Below, piece by piece: positions 25,947 through 36,254 of a stretch of DNA of 64,000 nucleotides. Origin of the DNA: Flavobacteriaceae bacterium (GTDB lineage Bacteria; Bacteroidota; Bacteroidia; Flavobacteriales; Flavobacteriaceae); contig JAQWSK010000004.1 of NCBI GenBank assembly GCA_029243245.1, positions 305,419 to 369,418 of the forward strand, in the 5' to 3' direction. A program made the position numbers and the translations under genes. Under the pieces are notes generated by a model. That model searched no databases. It was not told the DNA's origin and worked only from the letters and a program-made list of their open reading frames with translations. Numbering within the stretch: position 1 is the first letter of the stretch; each line of letters starts with the position of its first letter.

Positions 25947-28094
25947 TTGCGTATGATATATTCTAAAATATTTTGTTATTCATTTATTGCATTTATTTTT
26001 GCCTCAGCTTGTAATGAAAATATTTTAATGAAAGAAAATCCTAATTTACCTCCACCAAAAGTAGAAAAGATTCCTTATCAACATAAAATTCATGGTGATA
26101 TAAGGGTCGATAACTATTATTGGCTTAGAGATAGAGATAATCCTGAGGTAATTGATTATTTAGAAAGAGAGAATGATTATTATGATAAATTAACAATTCA
26201 GTCAAAATCCATTCAGAATGAATTGTTTTATGAAATGAAATCAAGAATTAAAGAAGATGACAGTTCGGTACCATATTTTTATAATGGGTATTGGTATATA
26301 ACAAGGTTAGAAACTGGAAAATCTTATCCAATATATGTAAGAAAGAAAGATTCATTATCTGCTAAGGAAGAAATACTGATTGATGTTAATTTAGAAGCAA
26401 AAGGATATGATTATTTCAGTCTTGTTGGGATTAATATTAGCCCTGATAATTCAAAAATGTCTTATGCAGTTGACACTCAATCTAGAAGAAAATATACTTT
26501 ATATATAAAGGATTTAATCACCAATATAAATCTTGAAACAAAAATTAAAAATTGCACAGGTGGAAGCGTATGGGCAAATGATAATAAACATTTATTTTAC
26601 ACAAAAAAGGATCCTGAAACTCTAAGATCTAATGAGGTTTATAGACATAATTTAGAGACTATGTTTGTTAATGATGAATTAATTTATATTGAGGAGGATG
26701 ATACCTTTTCAGTTGGAATTGGAAAATCTAAATCTAATGAATATATTTTCATATCGTCATATAGTACATTAACTACTGAACATCAGTATTTAAATGCAAA
26801 TAATCCAACTGAAAGCTTTAAAAAAATACAAGAAAGAATAAGAGGCTTGGAGTATAGCGTATCTCATTACAATGATTATTTTTATATAATTACAAATCAT
26901 AATAATTCATACAATTTTAAACTTGTTAAAACCCCTGTAGATAAAACAGAAATTAAAAACTGGACAACTATTATTAATCATAGAAAAGATGTCTTGTTAG
27001 AAGATATAGAATTATTTGAAAATTATTGGGTTACAAGTGAGAGATTCAAAGGTTTGAATCAATTAATTATTCATTCATGGAGGGATAAATCAAGCTATTT
27101 ACTACCCGTTGAAGGGGAAACATATAGTCTTTATAGTTTATATAATCCTCAATTTGCTAGCTCAAAGCTTAGATATTCGTATAATTCTTTATCTACACCA
27201 CCATTAATAATGGAGTTTGATATGAGCTCTAAAGAGAATACTATTTTGAAAACACAGAAAGTTTTGGATAAAAATTTTAAAACAACTAATTATATAGAAA
27301 AAAGAATTTGGGCTGAAGCTAGTGATGGAGTTAAAATACCTATTTCCTTAGTTTATCATAAGGAAACTAAACTTTCATCTGAAACACCTTTACTTCAATA
27401 TGCTTATGGTTCATATGGAATAACAAGAGATCCATATTTTTCTTCATCTCGCTTAAGCTTATTAGATAGAGGATTCATATACGCAATAGCTCACGTTAGA
27501 GGGGGTGAATATCTTGGCAGGTCATGGTATAAAGAAGGTAAATTGTTTAAAAAGAAAAATACATTTAGTGATTTTATATCATGCTCTAAGTTTTTAATAA
27601 ATAATGGTTATACATCATCTAAGCACTTATATGCATATGGGGGATCAGCTGGAGGATTATTAATGGGAGTTGTTGTTAATGATTCACCAGAAATTTACAA
27701 TGGAGTAATTGCTGCCGTTCCATTTGTTGATGTAATCACCACAATGCTAGATGAGTCGATTCCTTTAACAACTGGAGAGTATGATGAATGGGGAAATCCT
27801 AATAATAAAAATTTTTATGATTATATGTTGTCATATTCACCTTATGATCAGATTAAAAATCAAGCTTACCCTAATATATTAGTAACAACAGGCTTACATG
27901 ATTCACAGGTACAATATTGGGAGCCCGCAAAATGGGTAGCTAAACTTCGAGATTATAAAACGGATTCAAATGTTATTTTTCTTCATACAAACATGAGTAC
28001 TGGTCATGGAGGGGCTTCAGGAAGATTTGATGCACTTAAAGAAATAGCAAAAAATTATGCTTTTTTATTGCAATTAGAGGAACAGATAGATTAA
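25947..28094 (+). CDS. S9 family peptidase, oligopeptidase B-like lipoprotein
   Basis: A 715-residue prolyl-oligopeptidase-family enzyme. The N-terminus has a hydrophobic segment ending in a lipobox-like FASAC, so it is likely a lipoprotein. The N-terminal propeller begins with VDNYYWLRDRDNPEVIDYLE. The catalytic serine is in YGGSAGGLLMG near residue 566, the aspartate in GLHDSQVQYWEPAKWV near 651, and the histidine in GHGGASGRF near 686. Oligopeptidase B cuts short peptides after arginine and lysine. An envelope-bound form fits peptide scavenging with the metalloprotease two genes upstream. Confidence 0.9.
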   Translation: MRMIYSKIFCYSFIAFIFASACNENILMKENPNLPPPKVEKIPYQHKIHGDIRVDNYYWLRDRDNPEVIDYLERENDYYDKLTIQSKSIQNELFYEMKSRIKEDDSSVPYFYNGYWYITRLETGKSYPIYVRKKDSLSAKEEILIDVNLEAKGYDYFSLVGINISPDNSKMSYAVDTQSRRKYTLYIKDLITNINLETKIKNCTGGSVWANDNKHLFYTKKDPETLRSNEVYRHNLETMFVNDELIYIEEDDTFSVGIGKSKSNEYIFISSYSTLTTEHQYLNANNPTESFKKIQERIRGLEYSVSHYNDYFYIITNHNNSYNFKLVKTPVDKTEIKNWTTIINHRKDVLLEDIELFENYWVTSERFKGLNQLIIHSWRDKSSYLLPVEGETYSLYSLYNPQFASSKLRYSYNSLSTPPLIMEFDMSSKENTILKTQKVLDKNFKTTNYIEKRIWAEASDGVKIPISLVYHKETKLSSETPLLQYAYGSYGITRDPYFSSSRLSLLDRGFIYAIAHVRGGEYLGRSWYKEGKLFKKKNTFSDFISCSKFLINNGYTSSKHLYAYGGSAGGLLMGVVVNDSPEIYNGVIAAVPFVDVITTMLDESIPLTTGEYDEWGNPNNKNFYDYMLSYSPYDQIKNQAYPNILVTTGLHDSQVQYWEPAKWVAKLRDYKTDSNVIFLHTNMSTGHGGASGRFDALKEIAKNYAFLLQLEEQID

Positions 28095-28152
28095 CTTATT
28101 TTAATTAAATTTGCAATCAATTATTTGAATAATAGTAGATAAAGTATTCGTT

Positions 28153-29172
28153 TTGATATATAATAACATACTTGAATTAATTGGAGAGACTCCATTAATT
28201 AAATTAAATAATCTCGTAAGAAATTTTCCTGGTAATTATTATGCAAAATGTGAAGCATTTAACCCTGGGCATTCAAATAAAGACAGAATAGCTCTTTATA
28301 TTATTAAAGAAGCTGAAAATCAAGGACTTATTAAACCAGGAAGTACTATTATTGAAACAACTTCAGGTAATACTGGTTTTAGTTTAGCAATGGTTTCATT
28401 AGTAAGAGGCTATAGTTGTACTTTAGCTGTTAGTACTAAATCTTCTAAAGATAAAATTAATATGTTGAGAACTATGGGGGCAAAAGTTTATGTTTGTCCA
28501 GCAAATGTTCCATCAGATGATCTTCGTTCTTATTATCAAGTAGCTAAGAGACTAAATAAAGAAATTGAAAACTCGTTTTATATAAATCAATATTATAATG
28601 ATTTAAACACAAAGGCTCATTATCTATCAACGGGTCCAGAAATATGGAAACAAACAAGAGGAGAAATTACTCATCTTATTGGTTGTAGTGGCACTGGAGG
28701 AACTTTGACTGGAACAGGAAGGTTTTTAAAAGAACAAAACCCAAATATTAATGTTATTGGTGTTGATGCATATGGTTCTATATTGAAAAAATATCACGAA
28801 ACTGGTAAGTTTGATGATAAAGAAATATATCCTAACAGAATTGAAGGATTAGGTAAAAATTTAATCCCATCAGCAACTGATTTTTCTGTAATTGATAATT
28901 TTATCAAAGTTACAGATGAATTAAGTGCTTATATGGCTAGAAATATAGCTAAAAATGAAGGAATGTTTGTCGGTTATACTTCTGGCGCTGCAATGCAAGC
29001 CACCACTCAACTTAATGAAGAAGGAATATTTGATGATAAGAGCAAGGTGGTTATTATATTTCCTGATCACGGTTCAAGATATATGAGTAAGATTTATAGT
29101 GATGAATGGATGAATGATCAAGGTTTTAATTCAAATGACAAACAATTTGTTCATCAAATTGAATATATTTAA
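28153..29172 (+). CDS. PLP-dependent cysteine synthase/cystathionine beta-synthase family enzyme, candidate cysteate synthase
   Basis: A 339-residue fold-type II PLP enzyme. The lysine lies in [11 protein letters not shown] near residue 43, the cofactor-binding [13 protein letters not shown] near 72, and [14 protein letters not shown] near 178. [11 protein letters not shown] and [11 protein letters not shown] resemble cystathionine beta-synthase more than plain CysK. The start is a TTG: an in-frame TGA lies nine codons upstream and no ATG is available. The next gene, 18 bases downstream, is an alpha-oxoamine synthase. This pairing matches what I recall of the capnine (sulfonolipid) pathway, where a CysK-like enzyme makes cysteate and an acyltransferase condenses it. 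A role in ordinary cysteine synthesis remains possible. Confidence 0.85.
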   Translation: MIYNNILELIGETPLIKLNNLVRNFPGNYYAKCEAFNPGHSNKDRIALYIIKEAENQGLIKPGSTIIETTSGNTGFSLAMVSLVRGYSCTLAVSTKSSKDKINMLRTMGAKVYVCPANVPSDDLRSYYQVAKRLNKEIENSFYINQYYNDLNTKAHYLSTGPEIWKQTRGEITHLIGCSGTGGTLTGTGRFLKEQNPNINVIGVDAYGSILKKYHETGKFDDKEIYPNRIEGLGKNLIPSATDFSVIDNFIKVTDELSAYMARNIAKNEGMFVGYTSGAAMQATTQLNEEGIFDDKSKVVIIFPDHGSRYMSKIYSDEWMNDQGFNSNDKQFVHQIEYI

Positions 29173-29190
29173 ATGAAAATATAATTTAGC

Positions 29191-30450
29191 ATGAAAGATT
29201 TATTTGCTAGAATTCAACAAAATAAAGGTCCGCTAGGTAAGTGGGCAAAACATGCTGAAGGATATTTTGTATTTCCTAAATTGGATGGTCCTATAGGTAA
29301 TAGAATGTTTTTTAATGGAAAAGAAGTTATTACTTGGAGTATTAATGATTATCTAGGTCTTGCAAATCATCCAGAAATAAGAAAAGTTGATGCTGATGCA
29401 GCTAAAGAGTATGGGTCTGCTTATCCAATGGGAGCAAGAATGATGTCAGGACATACAGAAATGCATGAACAGCTTGAAATAGAACTTGCTAGTTTTGTTC
29501 AAAAGGAATCTAGTTACCTTCTAAATTTTGGTTATCAAGGAATTTTATCAACTATAGATAGCCTTGTCAATAAGGACGATGTAATTGTTTATGATGTAGA
29601 TGCACATGCTTGTATAATTGATGGAGTAAGATTACATCATGGAAAAAGATATACATATCAACATAATGATATAGAAAGTTTGGAGAAGAATTTAATAAGA
29701 GCTACTAAAATAGCTGAACAAACTGGAGGAGGTATTCTTGTAATATCCGAAGGTGTTTTTGGAATGAGAGGTGAACAAGGAAAATTAAAAGAAATAACTG
29801 ATTTAAAAAATAAATATAATTTTCGTTTTTTAGTTGATGATGCACATGGATTTGGAACTCTAGGTAATTATGGGGCTGGGGTAGGTATAGAACAGGGAGT
29901 TCAAGACAAAATAGATGTATATTTTGCAACATTTGCTAAATCAATGGCATCTACAGGTGCATTTGTTGCAGCTGATAAAGAAATAATTGATTATTTGAAG
30001 TATAACATGCGGTCTCAAATGTTTGCCAAGTCTCTCCAAATGGTTTTAGTTAAAGGTGCTTTAAAAAGACTTGATATGCTTAGAACTAGACCTGAATTTA
30101 AAAATAAACTTTGGGAAAATGTAAACGCTTTGCAAAATGGATTGAAAAAAAGAGGTTTTGACATTGGGTCTACTCAGAGTTGTGTTACACCAGTTTACTT
30201 GAAAGGTAGCATACCTGAGGCTATGGTATTAGTTAAAGATTTAAGAGAAAATTATGCTATTTTTTGTTCTATTGTTGTATATCCAGTAATACCTAAAGGA
30301 CTAATTTTACTTAGATTAATACCTACAGCTTCTCATACATTAAATGATGTATCTGTTACACTTAACGCTTTTTCAAAAATTAGAGAAAAGTTAGAAAAAG
30401 GAGTTTATAAAAAATTATCAGAATCTATAGCTTCATCGGTTAATCATTAA
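29191..30450 (+). CDS. Alpha-oxoamine synthase family PLP enzyme, candidate cysteate/serine C-fatty-acyltransferase
   Basis: A 419-residue class II aminotransferase-fold protein of the family that includes glycine C-acetyltransferase, AONS and serine palmitoyltransferase. Motifs: SINDYLGLANHP near residue 50, GSAYPMGARMMSG near 80, VDDAHGFGTLG near 215, and the Schiff-base lysine in FATFAKSMASTGAF near 250. Such enzymes condense an amino acid with an acyl-CoA or acyl-ACP, losing CO2. Coming right after a CysK/CBS-like gene, it may use cysteate to make 3-dehydrocapnine, the sulfonolipid base of gliding Bacteroidota. Serine palmitoyltransferase or Kbl activity is the alternative. Its 3' end overlaps dnaN by 11 bases. 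Confidence 0.85.
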   Translation: MKDLFARIQQNKGPLGKWAKHAEGYFVFPKLDGPIGNRMFFNGKEVITWSINDYLGLANHPEIRKVDADAAKEYGSAYPMGARMMSGHTEMHEQLEIELASFVQKESSYLLNFGYQGILSTIDSLVNKDDVIVYDVDAHACIIDGVRLHHGKRYTYQHNDIESLEKNLIRATKIAEQTGGGILVISEGVFGMRGEQGKLKEITDLKNKYNFRFLVDDAHGFGTLGNYGAGVGIEQGVQDKIDVYFATFAKSMASTGAFVAADKEIIDYLKYNMRSQMFAKSLQMVLVKGALKRLDMLRTRPEFKNKLWENVNALQNGLKKRGFDIGSTQSCVTPVYLKGSIPEAMVLVKDLRENYAIFCSIVVYPVIPKGLILLRLIPTASHTLNDVSVTLNAFSKIREKLEKGVYKKLSESIASSVNH

Positions 30451-31558
30451 GCATAACTGGCATTACGAGCATTGTAATTTCTTCACCTTCGTCATCTTTT
30501 TCCACAGGAGTAATTAATCCAGCTCTATTAGGTAGAGACATTGATAATCGAACAGAAGATGAGCTTAAATTATTTAACATTTCAATAACAAATCTTGAAT
30601 TAAAACCGATTTCTAGGTCTTCTCCGGTATATTCACAATCCAACCTTTCATCAGCCTTATTACTATAATCAAAATCCTCTGCAGAAATATTAAGTGAAGT
30701 GCCTGCAATTTTTAACCTAATTTGATGAGTAGTTTTATTTGAAAAGATACTTACTCTTCTGACTGAGTTTAAAAATAAAGCACGATCAATTATAAGAGTA
30801 TTGGGATTCTCTTTTGGGATTACAGCTTCATAATTTGGATATTTACCATCTATTAGACGACACGTAAGTGATGAGGCACCAAAAATAAATTGTGCATTTG
30901 TTTCATTATATTCTATTTTTACATCATTTTTATTACCTAACATTATTCCCTTTAGTAATTGAAGAGGTTTTTTAGGCATAATAAATTCAGCACTTTTTTC
31001 AGACTTATAATCGGTTCTTGAATATTTAACCATTTTATGTGCATCTGTTGCAACAAAATTTAAACACTCTGAACTAAATTGAAAAAACACACCACTCATA
31101 ACAGGACGAAGATCATCATTTCCTGAAGCAAAAAGAGTTGAATTTATTGAATTAGCAAGCACATTACCATTTATGGTTGTAGAGCTTGGGTCCTTAATGT
31201 ATAATGCTTTAGGAAACTCTTCACCAGGAACATAGGCCACTTCGTATTTTCCATTATTCGCAATTATTTCAATACTAGTAGTGTCAGTTTTAATAAAGGT
31301 AAGTGGTTGTTCTGCAAAAGTTTTAAGTGTATCTATCAGTAATCTAGCAGGAATTGCTATTGAACATATATCAGTTGATTCAATATTAATACTTGTTGAC
31401 ATAGTTGTTTCAAGATCTGAAGCAGACAATGTTAGCGTATCATTATTTACTTCAAATAAAAAATTATCAAGAATAGGGAGAGTATTGGTAGAATTGACAA
31501 CACCACCAATAATTTGTAATTCTTTTAAAAGGGCCGCGCTTGATACTATAAACTTCAT
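30440..31558 (-). CDS. dnaN: DNA polymerase III subunit beta (sliding clamp)
   Basis: A 372-residue beta clamp with three repeated domains of about 120 residues. Recognisable parts are the N-terminal MKFIVSSAALLKELQ, FASGNDDLRPVMSGVFF near 140, and the C-terminal VMPVML tail before the last two residues. It encircles DNA and tethers the polymerase and repair proteins. It is separated here from dnaA. A complete promoter (TTG, 18 bases, TATCTTTG) lies just upstream. Confidence 0.97.
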   Translation of the reverse strand: MKFIVSSAALLKELQIIGGVVNSTNTLPILDNFLFEVNNDTLTLSASDLETTMSTSINIESTDICSIAIPARLLIDTLKTFAEQPLTFIKTDTTSIEIIANNGKYEVAYVPGEEFPKALYIKDPSSTTINGNVLANSINSTLFASGNDDLRPVMSGVFFQFSSECLNFVATDAHKMVKYSRTDYKSEKSAEFIMPKKPLQLLKGIMLGNKNDVKIEYNETNAQFIFGASSLTCRLIDGKYPNYEAVIPKENPNTLIIDRALFLNSVRRVSIFSNKTTHQIRLKIAGTSLNISAEDFDYSNKADERLDCEYTGEDLEIGFNSRFVIEMLNNLSSSSVRLSMSLPNRAGLITPVEKDDEGEEITMLVMPVMLND

Positions 31559-31576
31559 TTAGAAAAGGATTTATTT

Positions 31577-31605
31577 CAAAGATATTTTAAATGGTGTTTA
31601 AACAA
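31577..31605 (-). promoter_or_regulatory. Flavobacterial promoter of dnaN
   Basis: On the minus strand TTG (31605-31603, within a TTTTTTG run) is followed after 18 bases by TATCTTTG (31584-31577), matching the TTTG/TAnnTTTG consensus of Bacteroidota. Transcription would start near 31572, giving a leader of about 14 bases before the dnaN ATG. Confidence 0.6.
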
Positions 31606-31685
31606 AAAAGAACTTATGCACAGTTGTTAACTAATCTAATTTTAATAGATAACTCTTAATTTTTTTAAAAGTAATGTTAACATAT

Positions 31686-32516
31686 TTAATCAAATATAAT
31701 TGTTACTGAATCTCTGTAGCTTAAGCCAAATAAGCTACTTGCGCTTCCAACTGTTGAAGGATTACTTTTATAAATCGCTAACTCTAAATGACCTGCTGTA
31801 TTAAATAAAGCAATCTTTTTACCATCTTCTTCTCTTTTTTCTTTGATTATACTAAAGTCTATGGCTTCACTATAATTATTATATATTTTTTTAAACTCTA
31901 TAGTCCTTGCGTAAATTGTAAACTCTCTTGTTTTACCAATATCATTAAATATTTTTTCAGTAATATTAGTAACCACATTGCCATAATTATCAATATAAAT
32001 TACACTACCTAAAATTTTATTTTCTATGTTATTAATTACTGGATTCACATTAGTTAATTGAAGGATAGATCTAATTTTTTTACCAATTATTTCTAATTCG
32101 CCACTTCTTGAGATGTGTCCAGCAACTTTAACAAAAACATCCAAAATAGGGAAACTAGTGACAATATTTTTATGAATATTTATATTGACAATTTTATCTG
32201 CTTTTTTTCCATCAATTATTAATGAGAAGATACCATTGTCAGCTCCTATAAAATAGTGTCCATCAAATAACATTGCCAAATGTTTGTTCTCAGGTGTTAA
32301 CTCTGAATCAACTCCAACTAGATGAATAGTTCCCTTAGGAAAAGATTTATATGCATTTTTTAAAATATAAGCAGCCTCAGTGACATTGTAAGGGCTTATT
32401 TGATGACTTATATCAAAAATTTTTAGATCAATTATTTCAGAAAATAATGCTGCTTGAGTAGCAGAGACAAAATAATCTTTTGTGCCAAAATCTGTCGTTA
32501 ATGTAACAATGTTCAT
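31686..32516 (-). CDS. SAM hydroxide adenosyltransferase (DUF62 family)
   Basis: A 276-residue member of the family that also contains SAM-dependent fluorinase and chlorinase. The N-terminal VTLTTDFGTKDYFVSATQAAL is diagnostic, followed by ISHQISPYNVTEAAYIL and FIGADNGIFSLI. The C-terminal domain carries YIDNYGNVVTNI. Most members lack the halide pocket loop and hydrolyse S-adenosylmethionine to adenosine and methionine. The expected length for that type (about 265-280) fits; the halogenase insertion is not seen. It diverges from phoH across a 95-base gap. Confidence 0.88.
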   Translation of the reverse strand: MNIVTLTTDFGTKDYFVSATQAALFSEIIDLKIFDISHQISPYNVTEAAYILKNAYKSFPKGTIHLVGVDSELTPENKHLAMLFDGHYFIGADNGIFSLIIDGKKADKIVNINIHKNIVTSFPILDVFVKVAGHISRSGELEIIGKKIRSILQLTNVNPVINNIENKILGSVIYIDNYGNVVTNITEKIFNDIGKTREFTIYARTIEFKKIYNNYSEAIDFSIIKEKREEDGKKIALFNTAGHLELAIYKSNPSTVGSASSLFGLSYRDSVTIIFD

Positions 32517-32611
32517 ATAAGAATTTAATGTTAATTTTCAATCAAAAGATGTACATTTGAAAAGAATCAACAATGTAACACAAAAATAATTTTTTTTAAC
32601 TCTTCTTTGTA

Positions 32612-33565
32612 TTGAATGAACTTGAAATTATATTATCTGATATAAATCCACAAGAATTTTTTGGAAATCAAAATAGTAATCTAGAATTATTAAAATCATA
32701 TTTTCCTAAACTTAAAATAGTTGCTAGAGGCAATAAAATAATAGCTTTTGGCCAAAAAGAGAGCCTTAAGGAATTTAAAAAGAGAGTTGAAATGATTGCT
32801 AATAAGTTTACTAATGATAACTATATAAATGTAGAAGAAATTGACAGAGTTTTAACTTCAAATGGTGATGAATATCTAAAATTAAATAATAATAAAGAAT
32901 CCTTTATACTTCACGGCGTTAATGGTAAAATAATAAAAGCTAAAACGGTTAATCATTTAAAATTAGTTAATCTACTTATAAAGTATGATATGGTTTTTGC
33001 AATTGGTCCTGCAGGTACTGGAAAAACTTATACCGGCATTGCTATGGCGGTTAAAGCCCTAAAAGAAAATAAGGTTAAACGAATCATTTTAACTAGACCA
33101 GCTGTTGAATCTGGTGAAAACTTAGGTTTTTTACCTGGTGATTTAAAAGAAAAACTAGATCCATATATGCAACCATTGTATGATGCATTGAGAGATATGA
33201 TTTCTCCAGAAAAACTTAAGTCTTATCTTGAAAATGAAACAATTCAAATTGCACCTTTAGCATTTATGAGAGGGCGTACTTTAGATGATGCTTTTGTTTT
33301 ACTTGATGAAGCACAAAACACATCACATTCTCAAATGAAAATGTTTTTAACTCGAATGGGCCAAAATGCTAAATTCATGATAACTGGGGACCCTGGTCAA
33401 ATTGATTTACCAAGAAGGGCTACTTCAGGGTTAAAAGAAGCCCTTATAATATTAAAAAAAACTCCTGGTATAGGTATAGTTTTATTAGATAAAAATGATG
33501 TTATTCGTCACAGAATTGTTAAAAAAATTATTGATGCATACAAAAACATAGAACATCAAAATTAA
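32612..33565 (+). CDS. ybeZ: PhoH-like ATPase
   Basis: A 317-residue PhoH family protein. The N-terminal part (1-100, with [18 protein letters not shown] [14 protein letters not shown]) is a KH-like RNA-binding domain. Walker [12 protein letters not shown] lies at about 132-142 and Walker [10 protein letters not shown] near 230, followed by [11 protein letters not shown]. Members act with YbeY-type proteins in ribosome and RNA maintenance. The start is a TTG (32612-32614); an ATG four bases later is out of frame, and homologues begin with MNEL as here. purC follows four bases after the stop. Confidence 0.92.
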   Translation: MNELEIILSDINPQEFFGNQNSNLELLKSYFPKLKIVARGNKIIAFGQKESLKEFKKRVEMIANKFTNDNYINVEEIDRVLTSNGDEYLKLNNNKESFILHGVNGKIIKAKTVNHLKLVNLLIKYDMVFAIGPAGTGKTYTGIAMAVKALKENKVKRIILTRPAVESGENLGFLPGDLKEKLDPYMQPLYDALRDMISPEKLKSYLENETIQIAPLAFMRGRTLDDAFVLLDEAQNTSHSQMKMFLTRMGQNAKFMITGDPGQIDLPRRATSGLKEALIILKKTPGIGIVLLDKNDVIRHRIVKKIIDAYKNIEHQN

Positions 33566-33569
33566 TTTT

Positions 33570-34511
33570 ATGAATAGAACTATATTAAATACAAATTTTA
33601 ATTTTCTGAATCAAAAATCTAAATATACAGGAAAAGTTCGTGAGGTATATAATTTAGATAATGAGAAGTTAATAATGATTGCAACAGATAGAATTTCTGC
33701 ATTTGACGTAGTTCTTCCCAGAGGAATTCCATTTAAGGGTCAGATTCTTAATCAAATTTCTACAAGAATGATGAGTAAAACAAAAGATATAGTACCTAAT
33801 TGGATCACAGAAACTCCAGACCCTAATGTGTCAATAGGTTTAAATTGTTCTCCAATTAAAGTAGAAATGGTTATTAGAGGCTATTTAGCTGGGCATTCTG
33901 CAAGAGAATATTCAAAAGGTAATAGAATATTATGCGGTGTTGAGCTTCCTGATGGATTGAAAGAAAATGATAAGCTCCCCAAACCAATTATAACCCCTGC
34001 AACAAAAGCTGATAAAGGCCATGATGAGGATATATCAAGAGAAGAAATCATTAGTAATAATATAGTTTCTGAGGAAGATTACCTTTTACTAGAAAAATAT
34101 ACATTTGAACTTTTTGAAAGAGGTAGCGAACTAGCTTCAAAACAAAATTTAATTTTAGTGGATACTAAATATGAGTTTGGAAAGACAAAGGATGGTGAAA
34201 TTATTTTGATTGATGAAATACATACTCCAGACTCATCAAGATATTTTCACAAAGAAGGTTATGAAAAAAGACAACTCAAATCTGAACCACAAGAACAACT
34301 CTCAAAAGAATTTGTTCGTCAATGGTTAATTTCAAATAATTTTAAAGGCCTTGAAGGGCAAGAAGTACCTAAAATGACTGATGAGTATGTAAATCTGGTG
34401 TCTGAAAAATATATAGAATTATATAAAAAAATAATGGGGGAGGATTTCCAAAAGGCTGATATTACAAATATATTTAACCGTATTAAAGGAAACCTTTCTA
34501 ATTACTTATGA
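33570..34511 (+). CDS. purC: Phosphoribosylaminoimidazole-succinocarboxamide synthase
   Basis: A 313-residue SAICAR synthetase. The [10 protein letters not shown] motif near residue 20, [11 protein letters not shown] near 41, [18 protein letters not shown] near 95 and [14 protein letters not shown] near 212 are all family signatures. It joins aspartate to CAIR in purine synthesis. The length is that of the longer (yeast-like) type rather than the 237-residue E. coli form. It follows phoH closely and its 3' end overlaps miaA by ten bases on the opposite strand. Confidence 0.96.
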   Translation: MNRTILNTNFNFLNQKSKYTGKVREVYNLDNEKLIMIATDRISAFDVVLPRGIPFKGQILNQISTRMMSKTKDIVPNWITETPDPNVSIGLNCSPIKVEMVIRGYLAGHSAREYSKGNRILCGVELPDGLKENDKLPKPIITPATKADKGHDEDISREEIISNNIVSEEDYLLLEKYTFELFERGSELASKQNLILVDTKYEFGKTKDGEIILIDEIHTPDSSRYFHKEGYEKRQLKSEPQEQLSKEFVRQWLISNNFKGLEGQEVPKMTDEYVNLVSEKYIELYKKIMGEDFQKADITNIFNRIKGNLSNYL

Positions 34512-35398
34512 TTGTTTATGATTTCATTTATCGATTTTTGAGGATTTAACCAGTTTGCAGAATCGTATTTTTTAAACCAGGTAAGTTGACGTTTCGCATA
34601 TCTTCTTGTGTTTTTTTTAATTTCTTCTATTACTGAATATTTTTCACATTCTCCATCCCAATATAAAAACCATTCTTTGTAACCAACCGTTTGAAGTGCT
34701 TTTAAATTTTTCATTTCAACGAGAGTTTTAGCTTCAATTTCTAAACCATTTTGAATCATTTGATCAACTCTGAAATTAATTTTACTGTAAAGTTTTTTTC
34801 TTTCATCATTTATAATATAAATATGAGTTCTAAAATTTCTGATTTGATTTACTTTACCTAAAAAACTAGAATAAGGAATATTAGTTTCTAGGGATACAGA
34901 TAAAGCTCTAATTATTCTTCTAGGATTATTTAAATCAACATTTTCATAATATTTAAAATCTTTTTCTTTTAATAATTCTTGAAGATATTCTAAACCTTTC
35001 TCTATATATAGATTGTTAATATGGTTTAAAGTGTTATTTGATATACTGGGAAATGCATCTAAACCAAAAAGAATTGAATTAGCATAAAGACCAGAGCCCC
35101 CAACTAATACTACATTTTGTTTTTTTTGAAAAAGTTTATTTATAATTTTTGTAGCTTCTTTTTCATATTGACCAACTGATAAATGGTTTAAAGCACTACG
35201 ATCTTGAATAAAATGATGCTTAACAGTCTTTAATTCATCGTTAGATGGAATAGCAGTTCCAATCCTCATTTCTTTATAAAATTGTCTTGAATCACATGAA
35301 ACTATTTCAGTTGAAAAATATTTTGCAATTTCAATTGCTATAGAAGTTTTACCTACTGCAGTCGGTCCTCCAATATAAATTAAATTTTTATCAGACAT
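34502..35398 (-). CDS. miaA: tRNA dimethylallyltransferase
   Basis: A 298-residue MiaA. The P-loop [16 protein letters not shown] is at residues 10-25, and [18 protein letters not shown] near 33 and [14 protein letters not shown] near 100 are conserved. QTVGYKEW near 236 and [14 protein letters not shown] near 262 complete the set. It adds a dimethylallyl group to A37 of tRNAs reading UNN codons. It overlaps the upstream channel gene by eight bases. Confidence 0.96.
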   Translation of the reverse strand: MSDKNLIYIGGPTAVGKTSIAIEIAKYFSTEIVSCDSRQFYKEMRIGTAIPSNDELKTVKHHFIQDRSALNHLSVGQYEKEATKIINKLFQKKQNVVLVGGSGLYANSILFGLDAFPSISNNTLNHINNLYIEKGLEYLQELLKEKDFKYYENVDLNNPRRIIRALSVSLETNIPYSSFLGKVNQIRNFRTHIYIINDERKKLYSKINFRVDQMIQNGLEIEAKTLVEMKNLKALQTVGYKEWFLYWDGECEKYSVIEEIKKNTRRYAKRQLTWFKKYDSANWLNPQKSINEIINNHK

Positions 35399-36215
35399 TA
35401 TTTAATTTTTTACCACATTGATAGCAAAAAATAGAGTTATCTATATGATCACTAGTCATGCAATGTAAACAGGCTTGAGTATTACTGTCTATTTTTTTCT
35501 TTTGATCAGTTAATTCTGCTGTAACTATTCCAGTAGGCACTGCAATTATTCCATATCCCATAATCATAATAAAGGATGCTATAAATTGACCAAGCGCAGT
35601 CATGGGTGCTATATCTCCATACCCTACAGTTGTTAAAGTTACTATACACCAATAAATACTTTCTGGAATACTAGTAAAACCACTTTCGTTACTTTCAACC
35701 ATGTACATTATTGTTCCAAAAATTATACAAATAACAAGCACACTAAATATGAAAACTCCAATTTTAGCTCTACTTGCTATTAATGCTTTTATTAATGTAT
35801 TGGATTCACCAATGTATCTTGTCATTTTTAAAATCCTAAAAACCCTCAATAATCTTAATGCTCTAAGTGCAACTAGAGATTGAGTACCTAAAAAAATGAG
35901 AGATAAATATTTTGGTATTGTTGATAAAAAATCAATTATTCCATAAAAACTGATTATATATTTTATTGGCTTGTGAACTGCAATAAGACGAAGTATGTAC
36001 TCTATAGTAAAAAATATTGTTATTATCCATTCAGAAATATTTAAAAAAAAACTGTATTGATTATAAAACTCATCAATACTTTCAAGTGCAACCAAAACAA
36101 CACTTAAAACAATAAGAAAAAGTAAAACTATATCAAATAATTTTCCAGCTGGTGTATCTGCTTCATATATAATTTCATGAAGTCTATGCTTCCAATACTT
36201 AGATTTTTTTACCAT
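35391..36215 (-). CDS. Voltage-gated-type potassium channel with C-terminal zinc ribbon
   Basis: A 274-residue ion transporter with six hydrophobic segments. S4 carries regularly spaced arginines (LRALRLLRVFRILKMTRY, about 115-135), and the selectivity filter is TLTTVGYGDIAP near residue 200. After S6 comes a short helix and a tail with two cysteine pairs, C249/C252 and C264/C267, spaced like a zinc ribbon. This suggests a potassium channel of the Kv type in the inner membrane. The zinc-ribbon tail may bind a partner or stabilise the tetramer; its function is unknown. Confidence 0.9.
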   Translation of the reverse strand: MVKKSKYWKHRLHEIIYEADTPAGKLFDIVLLFLIVLSVVLVALESIDEFYNQYSFFLNISEWIITIFFTIEYILRLIAVHKPIKYIISFYGIIDFLSTIPKYLSLIFLGTQSLVALRALRLLRVFRILKMTRYIGESNTLIKALIASRAKIGVFIFSVLVICIIFGTIMYMVESNESGFTSIPESIYWCIVTLTTVGYGDIAPMTALGQFIASFIMIMGYGIIAVPTGIVTAELTDQKKKIDSNTQACLHCMTSDHIDNSIFCYQCGKKLNNV

Positions 36216-36254
36216 TATTATAAAAATACAAAATATTTATTGACAGAATAAACC

